From positions 1 through 30,007 of the forward strand of contig DIYG01000055.1 in assembly GCA_002428935.1 (NCBI GenBank): a stretch of DNA of 30,007 nt. Direction: 5' to 3'. Position numbers and translations under genes: made by a program. Below are positions 16,444-24,668 of this stretch, piece by piece (the stretch's first letter is position 1; every line of letters starts with the position of its first letter). The stretch is from Halieaceae bacterium UBA6060. GTDB lineage: Bacteria > Pseudomonadota > Gammaproteobacteria > Pseudomonadales > Halieaceae. The notes under the pieces were generated by a model. The model did no database searches, was not told where the DNA came from, and saw only the letters and a list, made by a program, of their open reading frames with translations.

Positions 16444-17028
16444 ATGACCCTGGATTTCTATTTTGACGTGGGGAGCCCCACGGCCTATCTCGCCCATTGC
16501 CGTTTGCTGCAATTGAAGGAGCAATACGGATTCGATCTTGTTTACCAACCCATGCTTCTCGGCGGAGTTTTCAAAGCCGCCGGCAGCGCTTCACCGATAA
16601 CGGTGCCGGCCAAAGGGCGGTATATGCTCGAACAGGATTTGCCGCGCTTTGCCAAACGCTACGGGGTGCCCCTGAACTTTAATCCCCATTTCCCCATCAA
16701 TACCTTGAACCTCATGCGGGGAGTACTGGCCGCTCAGGATCTTGCTTGTCTGTCGGCTTACATAGAAACGGTCTTTAGGGCCGTTTGGGTTGATGGTGAA
16801 AACATGGGTGATCCTGAGGTCGTACAACGGGTGCTTACCAACGTCGGCCTTGATACCGATGCGCTGCTTGCCCGCTGTGCCGAGCCTGAAGTCAAACAGG
16901 CGCTGATTGCCGCTACGGAAGCGGCCGTTGAACGGGGCATTTTTGGTGCGCCGACAGTATTCATTGGCGACGAGATGTTCTTTGGTCAGGATCGCCTGGA
17001 CTTTGTAGAGGAGCGCTTGGGCGCCTGA
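16444..17028 (+). CDS. 2-hydroxychromene-2-carboxylate isomerase-like (DsbA-fold, kappa-GST family)
   Basis: A 194-residue thioredoxin-fold protein of the DsbA/kappa-GST family. The N-terminus LDFYFDVGSPTAYLAHCRL holds the family S-P-x-x-Y-L active-site serine, where DsbA has cysteines; the C-terminal half has RGIFGAPTVFIGDEMFFGQDRL, the cis-proline loop and closing helix. Characterised members isomerise 2-hydroxychromene-2-carboxylate in naphthalene breakdown, using glutathione, but most genomic members have unknown substrates, and no aromatic-degradation genes lie nearby. ATG 16444 follows TAGGAG with good spacing. Its last 43 bp overlap the end of the convergent gene on the other strand. 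A palindrome about 90 bp upstream may regulate it. Confidence 0.88.
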   Translation: MTLDFYFDVGSPTAYLAHCRLLQLKEQYGFDLVYQPMLLGGVFKAAGSASPITVPAKGRYMLEQDLPRFAKRYGVPLNFNPHFPINTLNLMRGVLAAQDLACLSAYIETVFRAVWVDGENMGDPEVVQRVLTNVGLDTDALLARCAEPEVKQALIAATEAAVERGIFGAPTVFIGDEMFFGQDRLDFVEERLGA

Positions 17029-17462
17029 GTCGTCGACTCCTCACCCGCCAGGATTCGGTCGTAGCGGGTGCGTAAAGTGTCGTGATCATCGAGGTCTGCC
17101 AGGGCCTGCAGACGATCCTGGGGGGGCGTTTTTACCGCCTCTTTTTTTGCTGGTGCGTCGACCTTTGGTGCCAGGGCTGCGGCCCGTGCTTCACCGCTTT
17201 GGGTGCTTTTGCTATCAGGCCGGAACTGAAAGAGCACAAACGCCAGCGCGCCGTAGACAATAACTATCTTGGCTCCCAGGGCGTAGATCAGAGTCTCCGG
17301 ATGCCGCGCCTCAAGATATGCCCGCAAATCATCGTATAGAAGCGCGGTGACGAGGGCGAAGAGTAAGACCGCGACGGAGCGAAACAACTTGCTCCGATGA
17401 CGATTCAGGAAGAAGAGGATCGTCGAGTACTTTGCGAAGCGAAACAAAGACACGGTCTTCAA
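16986..17462 (-). CDS. Unknown membrane protein with lysine/alanine-rich tail
   Basis: I do not recognise a family. The 158-residue protein has a basic N-terminus, two predicted transmembrane helices (about 28-45 and 57-80) and a hydrophilic C-terminal half rich in Ala, Lys and Asp ending in a basic Ser/Lys/Arg tail. The frame starts with TTG at 17462, overlapping the TGA of the preceding gene (TTGA), which suggests coupling; a GTG three codons later, behind GAAG, is an alternative. The 3' end overlaps the isomerase gene by 43 bp on the opposite strand. The overlap with the small upstream membrane protein suggests the two act together, which is inference. Confidence 0.65.
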   Translation of the reverse strand: MKTVSLFRFAKYSTILFFLNRHRSKLFRSVAVLLFALVTALLYDDLRAYLEARHPETLIYALGAKIVIVYGALAFVLFQFRPDSKSTQSGEARAAALAPKVDAPAKKEAVKTPPQDRLQALADLDDHDTLRTRYDRILAGEESTTQAPKRSSTKSRRS

Positions 17463-17749
17463 ATACCGATGTTAATGCCCAGGAGCAGGGCAACGACTCC
17501 AAAGCCTTTCCAGCCGAGTCCGGACCAGATCTCTTTTTCTTTCTCCGCGACCAGATATTCCAGGTCTTCCTGAGCGTAATCCGATTCCTGACGTCCGGCG
17601 TGAATAATGTCCTGACGTACTTTGGCGACGGCCGCGGCACGCAATCGTTTACGCACGGCGCGAGGCACGCGTAATCCGCTTTTTACAGTCGTTTCGGGTT
17701 GCCCTGTACTCGTTTCCTCGGGCGGGGCGTCACTATCGTTCATCGCCAC
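17459..17749 (-). CDS. Small unknown protein with C-terminal membrane anchor
   Basis: A 96-residue protein with no recognised family. The N-terminus is acidic and Pro/Thr-rich, the middle is strongly basic and helical (VPRAVRKRLRAAAVAKVRQD), followed by an acidic helix, and the last 20 residues (GWKGFGVVALLLGINIGI) form a single tail anchor. The frame opens with GTG at 17749, six bases after GGGAG; ATG at 17743 is also possible. It is coupled by TTGA overlap to the downstream membrane protein gene and is divergent from the AlgP-like gene across 215 bp. Confidence 0.7.
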   Translation of the reverse strand: MAMNDSDAPPEETSTGQPETTVKSGLRVPRAVRKRLRAAAVAKVRQDIIHAGRQESDYAQEDLEYLVAEKEKEIWSGLGWKGFGVVALLLGINIGI

Positions 17750-17897
17750 GATCTTCTCCCTGTCAGGCTTTAAGGATAGTCGTACCTATCGTCCCGGTAT
17801 AGTCGAGCATTGCGTTTACCAACGGTGAATACGACGAGTACGGTGCTATCTGCGACGAGTGATCGCCAGACCGTTGTCGTAGATCAAGAAATAACCG

Positions 17898-17925
17898 TTA
17901 CAAAGCGCGTAAACCTCCCTACACT
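17898..17925 (+). promoter_or_regulatory. Possible sigma-70-type promoter of the AlgP-like gene
   Basis: TTACAA at 17898-17903, 16 bases, then TACACT at 17920-17925, about 40 bp before the start codon. Both boxes match consensus only partly, so this is a weak call. The 215-bp gap (17750-17964) also holds a small dyad, GATAG/CTATC (17775-17790), on the side of the divergent gene. Confidence 0.25.
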
Positions 17926-17964
17926 TGAATTGGGGTCCATCACTAGTAGAAGAAGGAAAAGCGT

Positions 17965-18528
17965 ATGTTGGAAAAAGAACTGGCCCAGGCGACCAAGATG
18001 GCCGAGCAGGCGAGTAAACGAGTTGAACAGCTCCGGCAAAAACTCCTCAAGGAGACGGAGCGTGCTCATGATAAGGCGCGGCGAGAGTTAGCGACCGCCA
18101 AGAAAAAACACAAAGCAGCCACTGATCGGCTGAAAAAAGCTCGCGCTGCTTTGCGAGTTAAAAAGACCAGCGACAATCAAAAGCGCGTTGATGCGCTGAT
18201 GAAGCAGGTGCAGGAGTTGGGTGAGGCGGTAACCGATACGGCCAAGGCGGCCTACGATTACGCCGAGAAGCTGTTACCCATGCGCGCTGACCTGGCCCTG
18301 GAAGCTCGTAAAGCCAAGGCGGCGGAACGTGCAGCAGCCATGGTAGAAAAAGCGGCGGCTCGTCGTAAGAAGACGAAAGCCAAAGCCAAGAAAAAAGCAC
18401 CAGCCAAAAAAGCGGCGGCTAAGAAAGCTCCGGCCAAAAAGCGCCCCGCCAAGAAGAGTCCGGCTAAGAAAACTGCAGCGAAAAAAACCGCTCGCAAGAA
18501 AGCGCCCGCTCGTAAGCGCGCCGCCTAA
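17965..18528 (+). CDS. algP: AlgP-like histone H1-type protein
   Basis: A 187-residue, very basic two-part protein. Residues 1 to about 135 are a predicted coiled coil (MLEKELAQATKMAEQASKRV onward, rich in Ala, Lys and Glu). Residues from about 135 on are a low-complexity tail of Lys-Lys-Ala/Pro-Ala repeats (KKAPAKKAAAKKAPAKKRPA), the hallmark of Pseudomonas AlgP (AlgR3), which resembles eukaryotic histone H1. AlgP was linked to alginate gene control and is thought to bind DNA; its role here is unknown. GAAGGA lies before the ATG. The repeated tail DNA can change length by slippage, so tail length may differ between strains. A hairpin at 18554-18581 follows. Confidence 0.82.
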   Translation: MLEKELAQATKMAEQASKRVEQLRQKLLKETERAHDKARRELATAKKKHKAATDRLKKARAALRVKKTSDNQKRVDALMKQVQELGEAVTDTAKAAYDYAEKLLPMRADLALEARKAKAAERAAAMVEKAAARRKKTKAKAKKKAPAKKAAAKKAPAKKRPAKKSPAKKTAAKKTARKKAPARKRAA

Positions 18529-18553
18529 ACCGGTTTTCTCTTTTTTGGACCTC

Positions 18554-18581
18554 AGCGTGCCGAGGGTAATCTCGGCGCGCT
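18554..18581. terminator. Possible bidirectional terminator hairpin
   Basis: AGCGTGCCGAG (18554-18564), loop GGTAAT, CTCGGCGCGCT (18571-18581) form an 11-bp stem with one G-U pair. It lies between the convergent AlgP-like and sugar dehydrogenase genes. Only weakly T-rich DNA follows on the plus strand and none on the minus strand, so termination is plausible from position but not certain. Confidence 0.45.
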
Positions 18582-18596
18582 ACTTCTCGTTCCCGC

Positions 18597-19745
18597 TTAG
18601 GGGCGTACGTGAACAAGAGATCCCTGTTCGCCATCGGTGAGTAGATACAGTTCTCCGCCCAACACGCGCACGTCACGGATGCGCGCATTCAGTTCTCCAA
18701 ACAAGCGTTCCTCACCAACCACCTCATCATCCCGCAGCGTGAGGCGGCGAACCTCGCGATCCACCAGAGCTCCGACAAGCAGGCTCCCGCGCCACTCGGG
18801 AAAACCGTTGCCGTTGTAAACAACCAGTCCCGAGGGGGCGATGCTGGGGACCCAGGTCCAAAGGGGGTCAACGTAGCCTGGCGCCTGTTTGAAGGGTGAG
18901 ATACGGGCGCCGCTGTAGTCCACCCCGTGGGTGACTCCAGGCCAACCATAGTTACTGCCTTTACGGAGGACGTTCACCTCATCGCCGCCTTTTGGGCCGT
19001 GTTCATGGAGGTAGACGAGTCCGCTGCTGTGATCCAGGGCGATGCCTTGAGGATTGCGGTGCCCTAAAGTCCATACGCGTAGGTATTCGCCGAAGAATCT
19101 CGCGTCCACTCCGCGAGGCTCGCCGGTATCGCGGATACGCAGTACTTTCCCCAACTCGCTTTCTTTGTCCTGGGCATCTTCGCGATGCTCAAATCCTTCG
19201 CCACTGGTGATGAGCAAATCGCCGCCGGGAACAAAGAGCATACGCCCGCCATAATGCTGGGGAGTGGACTTGTCGGGCTTTACGCGCAAAATGCGCTGGC
19301 CGTTAACCAGGCGGTCGCCCTGGAGCCTGCCTCGAAAGACGGCGGTGCCATTGGCTTGGGGGGTCCCTTCTGCGTAACTCAAGTACAGCAGTTGGTTGTC
19401 GGCGAACTTGGGATGCACCGCGACATCGAAGTAGCCACCTTGACCGGCAAACAGCGTCGGCGGCGTGCCATCGATAATGCTGCGCTGCCCGTCGGGATAG
19501 AGTCGCAGGAGCCGTCCCTCGCGCTCCGTAATCAGGAAACTGCCATCGGGCAGTTGCGCGACGCACCAGGGCCAACGTAGATCGTCAGCCAGAGTCCGTA
19601 AGCGGTAATCCGCCGCACCAACGGTACCTGCGCACAGTAGGAGTGCCGTGGCGAACACTCCGAGGAAGGCTTTTATCCAGTAGCTGGTCGGGGCATGATG
19701 ACGCGTCTTTGTGGCAAAGGGCCTTGCGGTGCTCAGAGCTGTCAT
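18597..19745 (-). CDS. PQQ-dependent sugar (aldose) dehydrogenase, soluble type
   Basis: A 382-residue protein of the glucose/sorbosone dehydrogenase family (PF07995; E. coli YliI-like), a six-bladed propeller that oxidises aldoses in the periplasm with PQQ and calcium. Visible blocks are LRWPWCVAQLPDGSFLITERE, YFDVAVHPKF, LGHRNPQGIALD, EHGPKGGDEVNVL, NYGWPGVTHG and a C-terminal GELYLLTDGEQGSLV. The N-terminus has an unusually long basic region of about 25 residues before the signal-peptide core (AFLGVFATALLLCAGTVGAA). No PQQ biosynthesis genes are in the window. The ATG at 19743-19745 follows GGGGA and lies inside the first 35 bp of the divergent gene, so the two 5' ends overlap. Confidence 0.88.
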   Translation of the reverse strand: MTALSTARPFATKTRHHAPTSYWIKAFLGVFATALLLCAGTVGAADYRLRTLADDLRWPWCVAQLPDGSFLITEREGRLLRLYPDGQRSIIDGTPPTLFAGQGGYFDVAVHPKFADNQLLYLSYAEGTPQANGTAVFRGRLQGDRLVNGQRILRVKPDKSTPQHYGGRMLFVPGGDLLITSGEGFEHREDAQDKESELGKVLRIRDTGEPRGVDARFFGEYLRVWTLGHRNPQGIALDHSSGLVYLHEHGPKGGDEVNVLRKGSNYGWPGVTHGVDYSGARISPFKQAPGYVDPLWTWVPSIAPSGLVVYNGNGFPEWRGSLLVGALVDREVRRLTLRDDEVVGEERLFGELNARIRDVRVLGGELYLLTDGEQGSLVHVRP

Positions 19746-20199
19746 AGGTTTTTTCCCCGCCGTATTGGGTGCCTATTTATTGGGGTCGATCATTGCCACC
19801 CAGGTGATACTGGCCCGGGTAGAGGCCTTGGGTTTGCCCATTACCCTGCGTGATCGCTTGTTGACCACGGGACAGGATATTGTGGGTATGGCGACGAGTT
19901 ATCTACCCCTGATGCTCGTGGCGTTTCTTCTCGCCCTGCCCGTGGCCGTGGGGCTGGCGCGCCTTGTGCCCCAGCGCTATCAGGTGTTGTTCTACGGTTT
20001 GGGTGGTGCTGCCGCGGTCATCGCCCTTCACCTCATCATGAAAGCCGTGTTGGGTCTCAATGGGGTTGCGGCTGTGCGCGATCTCCACGGACTACTTCTG
20101 CAGGGTCTTGCGGGTTGGTTTGGCGGTTACCTGTTCTTTGTGTTCACAGGTCAGGCGCATCGCTCATCCCCGCCGAACGGCGCGCCGCCGCATGCTTGA
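19711..20199 (+). CDS. Small unknown four-helix membrane protein
   Basis: A 162-residue hydrophobic protein with about four transmembrane segments (VIGFFPAVLGAYLLGSIIAT; YLPLMLVAFLLALPVAVGLA; VLFYGLGGAAAVIALHLIM; GLAGWFGGYLFFVFTG). No family recognised. The start is GTG at 19711 or GTG at 19729; neither has a strong ribosome-binding site, though AAAGGG precedes the second. It overlaps the 5' end of the divergent sugar dehydrogenase gene by up to 35 bp and, at the other end, the 3' end of the convergent transglycosylase gene by 56 bp. The clean pattern of membrane helices makes a real gene likely. Confidence 0.65.
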   Translation: MAKGLAVLRAVIGFFPAVLGAYLLGSIIATQVILARVEALGLPITLRDRLLTTGQDIVGMATSYLPLMLVAFLLALPVAVGLARLVPQRYQVLFYGLGGAAAVIALHLIMKAVLGLNGVAAVRDLHGLLLQGLAGWFGGYLFFVFTGQAHRSSPPNGAPPHA

Positions 20200-21781
20200 G
20201 CTCCTGATTCGCAATCATGCGATAGGTAAGGTAGTAGCGGTAAATGTTTGATACGTACTGCACGGTCTCGCGGCCTATCTCTTCGGCGGCGATGAGCTCA
20301 ACGTTGTCGAACCAAACGTTGGGATCGTAACCGCGTTCCTCGGCTTTGCGCCGCATACCGATCATCCGTGACGGCCCGGCGTTGTAGGCCCCCAGGGATA
20401 GCAGGGCTTTGTTCAGGGGAGTGATTTCTGGATCGTCAAAATAGCGATCCCGGAGAAAATCCATGTATTTGATGCCCGCGTGGATGTTGGGCTCCACCTC
20501 GTGAATATCTGGAATCCCGACATTTTTATCGGCCGCAGTTTCCGGTAGCAGCTGCATCACACCCACGGCACCCGCATGGGAGCGTACGTCCTGATCCAGG
20601 CGCGATTCCTGGTAGCCCTGGGCAGCGGCAAACAGGTACTCGATGCCGTACTGCTCGCCGTAGCGACGAAACAGGTCTTCCAGTTCTTCAAAGCGCCGGT
20701 AGTCTTCGTCGCCCAGGGCATTGGCGGCCCAATCGAAATCACGGATGTAGCGATTCACCATGATGTTACCCATGAGGGTGCCCTGGCGATTCTTCTTCAG
20801 GAAGCCATCAACAGATGCCTTGAGTTCCGGGCTGTCTTTACGCATAGCCCAGGCGATACGGCCACCTTCTCGGAGGATCAGGTCTTTGCGTACTACGAGG
20901 TCCGTGAACACGTCGTCCCAGAGGGCGGTCTTGTAGTCATCGACCACCGCCCAGGGCAGCAGTCCTGCGTTGACCATCTCGATAAGGTCGTCGTCTTCCA
21001 GGGCGCCATCCATCTCCACAATCGTGATGGCGGCCAACCCTTTCTCTACAAGACTAGCGCTGAGTTGCTCTACGCTCTCGCGATAGCTGCTGTCCTGGCG
21101 CAGATAGATTCGCTCGCCCGCCAGGTCATCAAGGGTGGCGACTTCTGGTGCGGCCGGTCCGGTAACGAGAATTTCGTTCAGCGGTTTGCTGGCGGGAATG
21201 CTGAAATCCACCAGTTCCCGACGCTCATCGGTGATAGTTAAACCAGCGGAGACAAGATCGCCGCGCCCTTCCAGAAGGGCCGGAATGAGTTGATCACGGG
21301 CCACGGGAATGACGATGGTGAAGACCTTGATATGTCCGCTATCCAGGGCGTCATTGAGGTGCTTTTCGTAAAGGCTCGCCATCTCACCAACGATTCCCCG
21401 GCCTCGCCCTTCTTCAAGGTGGAAGCGACCGGGGCCGTATACCGTGAGAATACGAATCACCCGGCGCTCGATGAGTTCATCGAGATCGCCGGTCCAGGGC
21501 TCGCGCAGAGCGGGGTTGGATCGATCCCGGAGAAAAGCATCTTCTTTGTCAGCCGTGCTTGCGGCGGTCGTCTCCGGGGCCGGTGCTTCTTCAGCGGTAA
21601 CCGGGGCCGGGGCTTCCGTCTCTGCCAAAGCCAGCTCCGTATCGGGAGCAGCTTCAACGTTGGCGGCGGTTGGCGCTTGGCTGGCGCTTTCGGGGGCTTC
21701 GGGTTCGCTGGCGCCACAGCTGGCCAGAAATAGTCCTGCGAGGAGCAACCCTGCAAAAAATTTTGGCTGGTTCGGCATCAT
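20144..21781 (-). CDS. MltF-like membrane-bound lytic transglycosylase (lipoprotein)
   Basis: A 545-residue predicted lipoprotein that cleaves peptidoglycan. Signal peptide with lipobox LASC (Cys22), a Glu/Pro/Ala-rich linker (about 24-80), a periplasmic substrate-binding-type domain (about 95-335) and a C-terminal lytic transglycosylase domain with catalytic Glu392 in GYQESRLD, GVMQLLPET and GAYNAGPSR (464-472). This two-domain layout matches MltF, in which the binding domain senses muropeptides and controls the catalytic domain. The linker is longer than in E. coli MltF. ATG at 21781 overlaps the stop of the subtilase gene (ATGA), so the two lipoproteins are probably made together. The 3' end overlaps the opposite-strand membrane protein gene by 56 bp. 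Confidence 0.92.
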   Translation of the reverse strand: MMPNQPKFFAGLLLAGLFLASCGASEPEAPESASQAPTAANVEAAPDTELALAETEAPAPVTAEEAPAPETTAASTADKEDAFLRDRSNPALREPWTGDLDELIERRVIRILTVYGPGRFHLEEGRGRGIVGEMASLYEKHLNDALDSGHIKVFTIVIPVARDQLIPALLEGRGDLVSAGLTITDERRELVDFSIPASKPLNEILVTGPAAPEVATLDDLAGERIYLRQDSSYRESVEQLSASLVEKGLAAITIVEMDGALEDDDLIEMVNAGLLPWAVVDDYKTALWDDVFTDLVVRKDLILREGGRIAWAMRKDSPELKASVDGFLKKNRQGTLMGNIMVNRYIRDFDWAANALGDEDYRRFEELEDLFRRYGEQYGIEYLFAAAQGYQESRLDQDVRSHAGAVGVMQLLPETAADKNVGIPDIHEVEPNIHAGIKYMDFLRDRYFDDPEITPLNKALLSLGAYNAGPSRMIGMRRKAEERGYDPNVWFDNVELIAAEEIGRETVQYVSNIYRYYLTYRMIANQELKHAAARRSAGMSDAPDL

Positions 21782-24630
21782 GGCTTCCCTAAGCGGCGCT
21801 TCAGAGTGGTGGGTAGCCGTATTGTGCCATTTTCCTCTGCCGCGGCGGCACCCGGTAAGGCGATCAGATACTCGATGGGAAAGTCGATATCGTCGCGATC
21901 ACGATCCAGGGTGATCGTCAGGGGCTGGTCTATGGTTAGGTAAGCGCCGCAGGCTTCACCGGAATCACAGATAAGCAGATCGTTGTCCAGATCCGTACCG
22001 GCAAACAGCTGGTAATCCCCAGGAGGCGCGCTCGGCAGGCGGTAGCTAAAGCCGGCGGCGCTGCGCTCCACCACAGTCTGGGCGACCACTTCATCGGTAG
22101 CGGGATCATAGAGCAGGAGGTAGACCTGCCCCAACTGCGCCTCCGACGAGTCGGTCACCGACAGGAATACTCGAATGATCAGAGGGTTGGCACTAGAGCT
22201 GGCCTCCAGATTAGCTTCATACACACCGGGGCTCAGGGCGTCGCGATCCACGCTGATGGCATAGGTCCCGAGGCCTGTGGCATCCGTGTTTATGGCGCTT
22301 ACGGCGAGCCAGGGCTCGTCGGCGGTCAGAGATACCCCGGTAAGCTCACCGCTACCTCGGTTTCGTAGGATGACTTCCAGACGACTGACCAGCGCACCGA
22401 AATTTAGGGCGACCGTTGACGCGGTGAGCTGCGGCGGGCTGCTGCCACTGCCGCCAGCTTCGGCCAGGGCTGCTTCGACCGCCTTGCGCGCGTTGATCAG
22501 GCCGTGGCCGTACTGGTCATCTCTCCCCGGGCTACCGAGATCATCGCTTAGGGCACCGCTTTCCAGCAGGCGATCCACATCATCCGCATCCAGATCCGGA
22601 TTGACGCTTTTCATGAGAGCAATCACGCCGGCCACATGGGGTGATGCCATGGAGGTCCCGCTAAGAAAGGTATAGGCAAAGGCGCCATCGGAGCTTCCCG
22701 TGCTCAACACACCATCGGGGTAGCCATCACCATTCAGGTCCACGCCGCCATCGCCCCCGGGGGCAGCCACATCAATATTGCGGCCCGTATTTGAGTAGCG
22801 GGTGATCTGCTGCTGCGCGTCTACGGCGCTTACAGAGATTACGTTGGCATAGCTCGCGGGGTAGCTCGGCGAGGTGCTGCTTTCGTTCCCCGCAGCGGCG
22901 ACCACGACGATGCCGCGATTGCGCAGTTCGTTGTACAGATTCTGACTGGTGGTGCTGAAACCGCTACCGCCGAGGCTTAGATTGATGATAGATGCGGGCT
23001 GGTCGGGTACGGTCCCCGAGTCGTTTTCCAACCCCGCCGCATATCGAACGGCCTGGTTCACGTCGTAGGTGGTGCCGCCGCTGGCGTTTATCGCGCGCAG
23101 GGGCATTACCCGGGCACCAAAGGCAACGCCTGCTACGCCGATACCGTTGTTGCCCGCTGCGGCTACGGTGCCTGTTACGTGGGTGCCGTGGAAGTTCACG
23201 GCGGCGGGATCGCCACCACCGATGGATTCCTCGGGATTGGGGTCTATGCCGTCACCATCAGCCGCTTCCCGGGGGTCGCGGATAAAGTCGTAGCCGTCCA
23301 CCAGCTGGCCGGCCAGATCCGGATGCCCAGCGAGCACGCCCGTATCAACCACCGCCACGACTACCTCGGGGTTGCCGGTGCTCGTGTCCCAGGCGCCGGG
23401 CAAGTTGATCAGTGGGTAGTGCCACTGCACGTTGTAGGCCTCGTCGTTCACCGCCGCCAGGGGACGAACACGGAAGTTGGGTTCGGCGTGGGATACTCCC
23501 GGTTGTCGGTTCAAACCCTTGATGGTCATCAAGGTGCGCCAGATGCGGGCTTTCTTTCCATCGGCGAACTGCTTTTGTCGGGCGGACAAACGGCCCAGGC
23601 GTAGGGCCTGCACTTGCTCATCGTCGTTTCGCGCCTCCATGGCCAGCAGCCGGGCCCGCCGGGGCCCACCGCCGACTTCCTGCAGATACATTTCGCGAAC
23701 CAGTCGGCGACGTGCCTCGAGGGTATCCGCAGCGTTGCTGTAGGTAACGATGGCTTCGTCGGGGATTACATCGTCATAAGCGTTGGCTACGGGCGCGAGA
23801 CTTGAGCCGATGGCCAGGGTGTAATTCGTGGCGCCGGAGAAGACGGAAACGTTGACCAGATAGCTATCGGTCCGTGGAACTGTCAGAGTTTCGAGTTGCC
23901 CGGTTTGGATAGAGAAGTCCAGAAGTTCGCCCGTGGTGGAATACAAATACAGATCTGCGTCGGCATCCTGAAATTCGGCGACCAGGAGATTGATGGTCTG
24001 CCCGGCCAGCATGTCTACGAGGAAGAAATCCTCGCGATCGCCCTCGATCTGCGAGCGGCCCTCGGCGCCAGCGCCGGGTTCGTTTACGTAGCCGCCCAGG
24101 GTGATGGGGTTGCCAATGCGCTGAGGGTTGCTAGGGTCATCGTTGATAAATAAGGGGTTGAAAGGGTCGTTCGTGTCGCCATCCAGACTCTGGCTCGCTG
24201 AAGCCAAAAGACGACCGCTGATGTTCACTTCCGCCGGTGGTACAGGCGCCCGCACTCGCACGGTGACAGAATCGGTGGCCGTTGCACCGTCGTTGTCGGT
24301 TACCGTCAGGGAAAAGACCAGATCGCTTCTATCGCTCACGTCCGGCGCCAGGAAACTCGCCATGGCCTGGTCCGCGTCCTGAAGCATTACTTCGGGACCA
24401 CTGGTTTGGCTCCACTGGAAGCTACTCAAGCTGCCATCGGAATCACTGCTGCCGCTACCATCGAGGGAGACTGCCGCGCCCGCATCCACTTCCTGGGTTG
24501 TACCGGCTTCAGCCACAGGAGGAGTATTGGCGGGTGGGGAAGGAGAGCTGCTACCACCGCCACCGCAGGCGACGAGCAGCATCGTCAAGACGGCGACAAG
24601 CAGATGTTGATAGTGGATAAGCCCGTGCAT
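21778..24630 (-). CDS. S8 subtilisin-like serine protease, multidomain lipoprotein
   Basis: A 950-residue secreted protease. Lipoprotein signal peptide with LLVAC (Cys22) and a Gly/Ser linker; PKD-type domain (about 36-128); a pre-peptidase C-terminal-like beta domain (about 195-275, EDFFLVDMLAGQTINLLVAE); an inhibitor-I9-like propeptide region (about 290-392); and the S8 catalytic domain with Asp429 (VAVVDTG), His481 (FHGTHVTGT), oxyanion Asn582 (AAGNE) and Ser660 (SGTSMASPHVAG). A C-terminal beta-rich module follows (about 740-950). Autoprocessing after the propeptide is expected. Together with the lipid anchor this suggests an outer-membrane or surface protease. Its stop overlaps the start of the MltF-like gene. 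ATG at 24630 has GGGGA about ten bases upstream. Confidence 0.93.
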   Translation of the reverse strand: MHGLIHYQHLLVAVLTMLLVACGGGGSSSPSPPANTPPVAEAGTTQEVDAGAAVSLDGSGSSDSDGSLSSFQWSQTSGPEVMLQDADQAMASFLAPDVSDRSDLVFSLTVTDNDGATATDSVTVRVRAPVPPAEVNISGRLLASASQSLDGDTNDPFNPLFINDDPSNPQRIGNPITLGGYVNEPGAGAEGRSQIEGDREDFFLVDMLAGQTINLLVAEFQDADADLYLYSTTGELLDFSIQTGQLETLTVPRTDSYLVNVSVFSGATNYTLAIGSSLAPVANAYDDVIPDEAIVTYSNAADTLEARRRLVREMYLQEVGGGPRRARLLAMEARNDDEQVQALRLGRLSARQKQFADGKKARIWRTLMTIKGLNRQPGVSHAEPNFRVRPLAAVNDEAYNVQWHYPLINLPGAWDTSTGNPEVVVAVVDTGVLAGHPDLAGQLVDGYDFIRDPREAADGDGIDPNPEESIGGGDPAAVNFHGTHVTGTVAAAGNNGIGVAGVAFGARVMPLRAINASGGTTYDVNQAVRYAAGLENDSGTVPDQPASIINLSLGGSGFSTTSQNLYNELRNRGIVVVAAAGNESSTSPSYPASYANVISVSAVDAQQQITRYSNTGRNIDVAAPGGDGGVDLNGDGYPDGVLSTGSSDGAFAYTFLSGTSMASPHVAGVIALMKSVNPDLDADDVDRLLESGALSDDLGSPGRDDQYGHGLINARKAVEAALAEAGGSGSSPPQLTASTVALNFGALVSRLEVILRNRGSGELTGVSLTADEPWLAVSAINTDATGLGTYAISVDRDALSPGVYEANLEASSSANPLIIRVFLSVTDSSEAQLGQVYLLLYDPATDEVVAQTVVERSAAGFSYRLPSAPPGDYQLFAGTDLDNDLLICDSGEACGAYLTIDQPLTITLDRDRDDIDFPIEYLIALPGAAAAEENGTIRLPTTLKRRLGKP

Positions 24631-24668
24631 GGTCGGTAATTCCCCGTTTCGTGGTGCCGTGTTTGTGC

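Noticed and set aside
18361..18528. Repetitive DNA in the AlgP-like tail as a CRISPR-like or satellite array
   Set aside because: The repetition comes from Lys/Ala/Pro codons in a protein reading frame; there are no spaced identical repeats with unique spacers.
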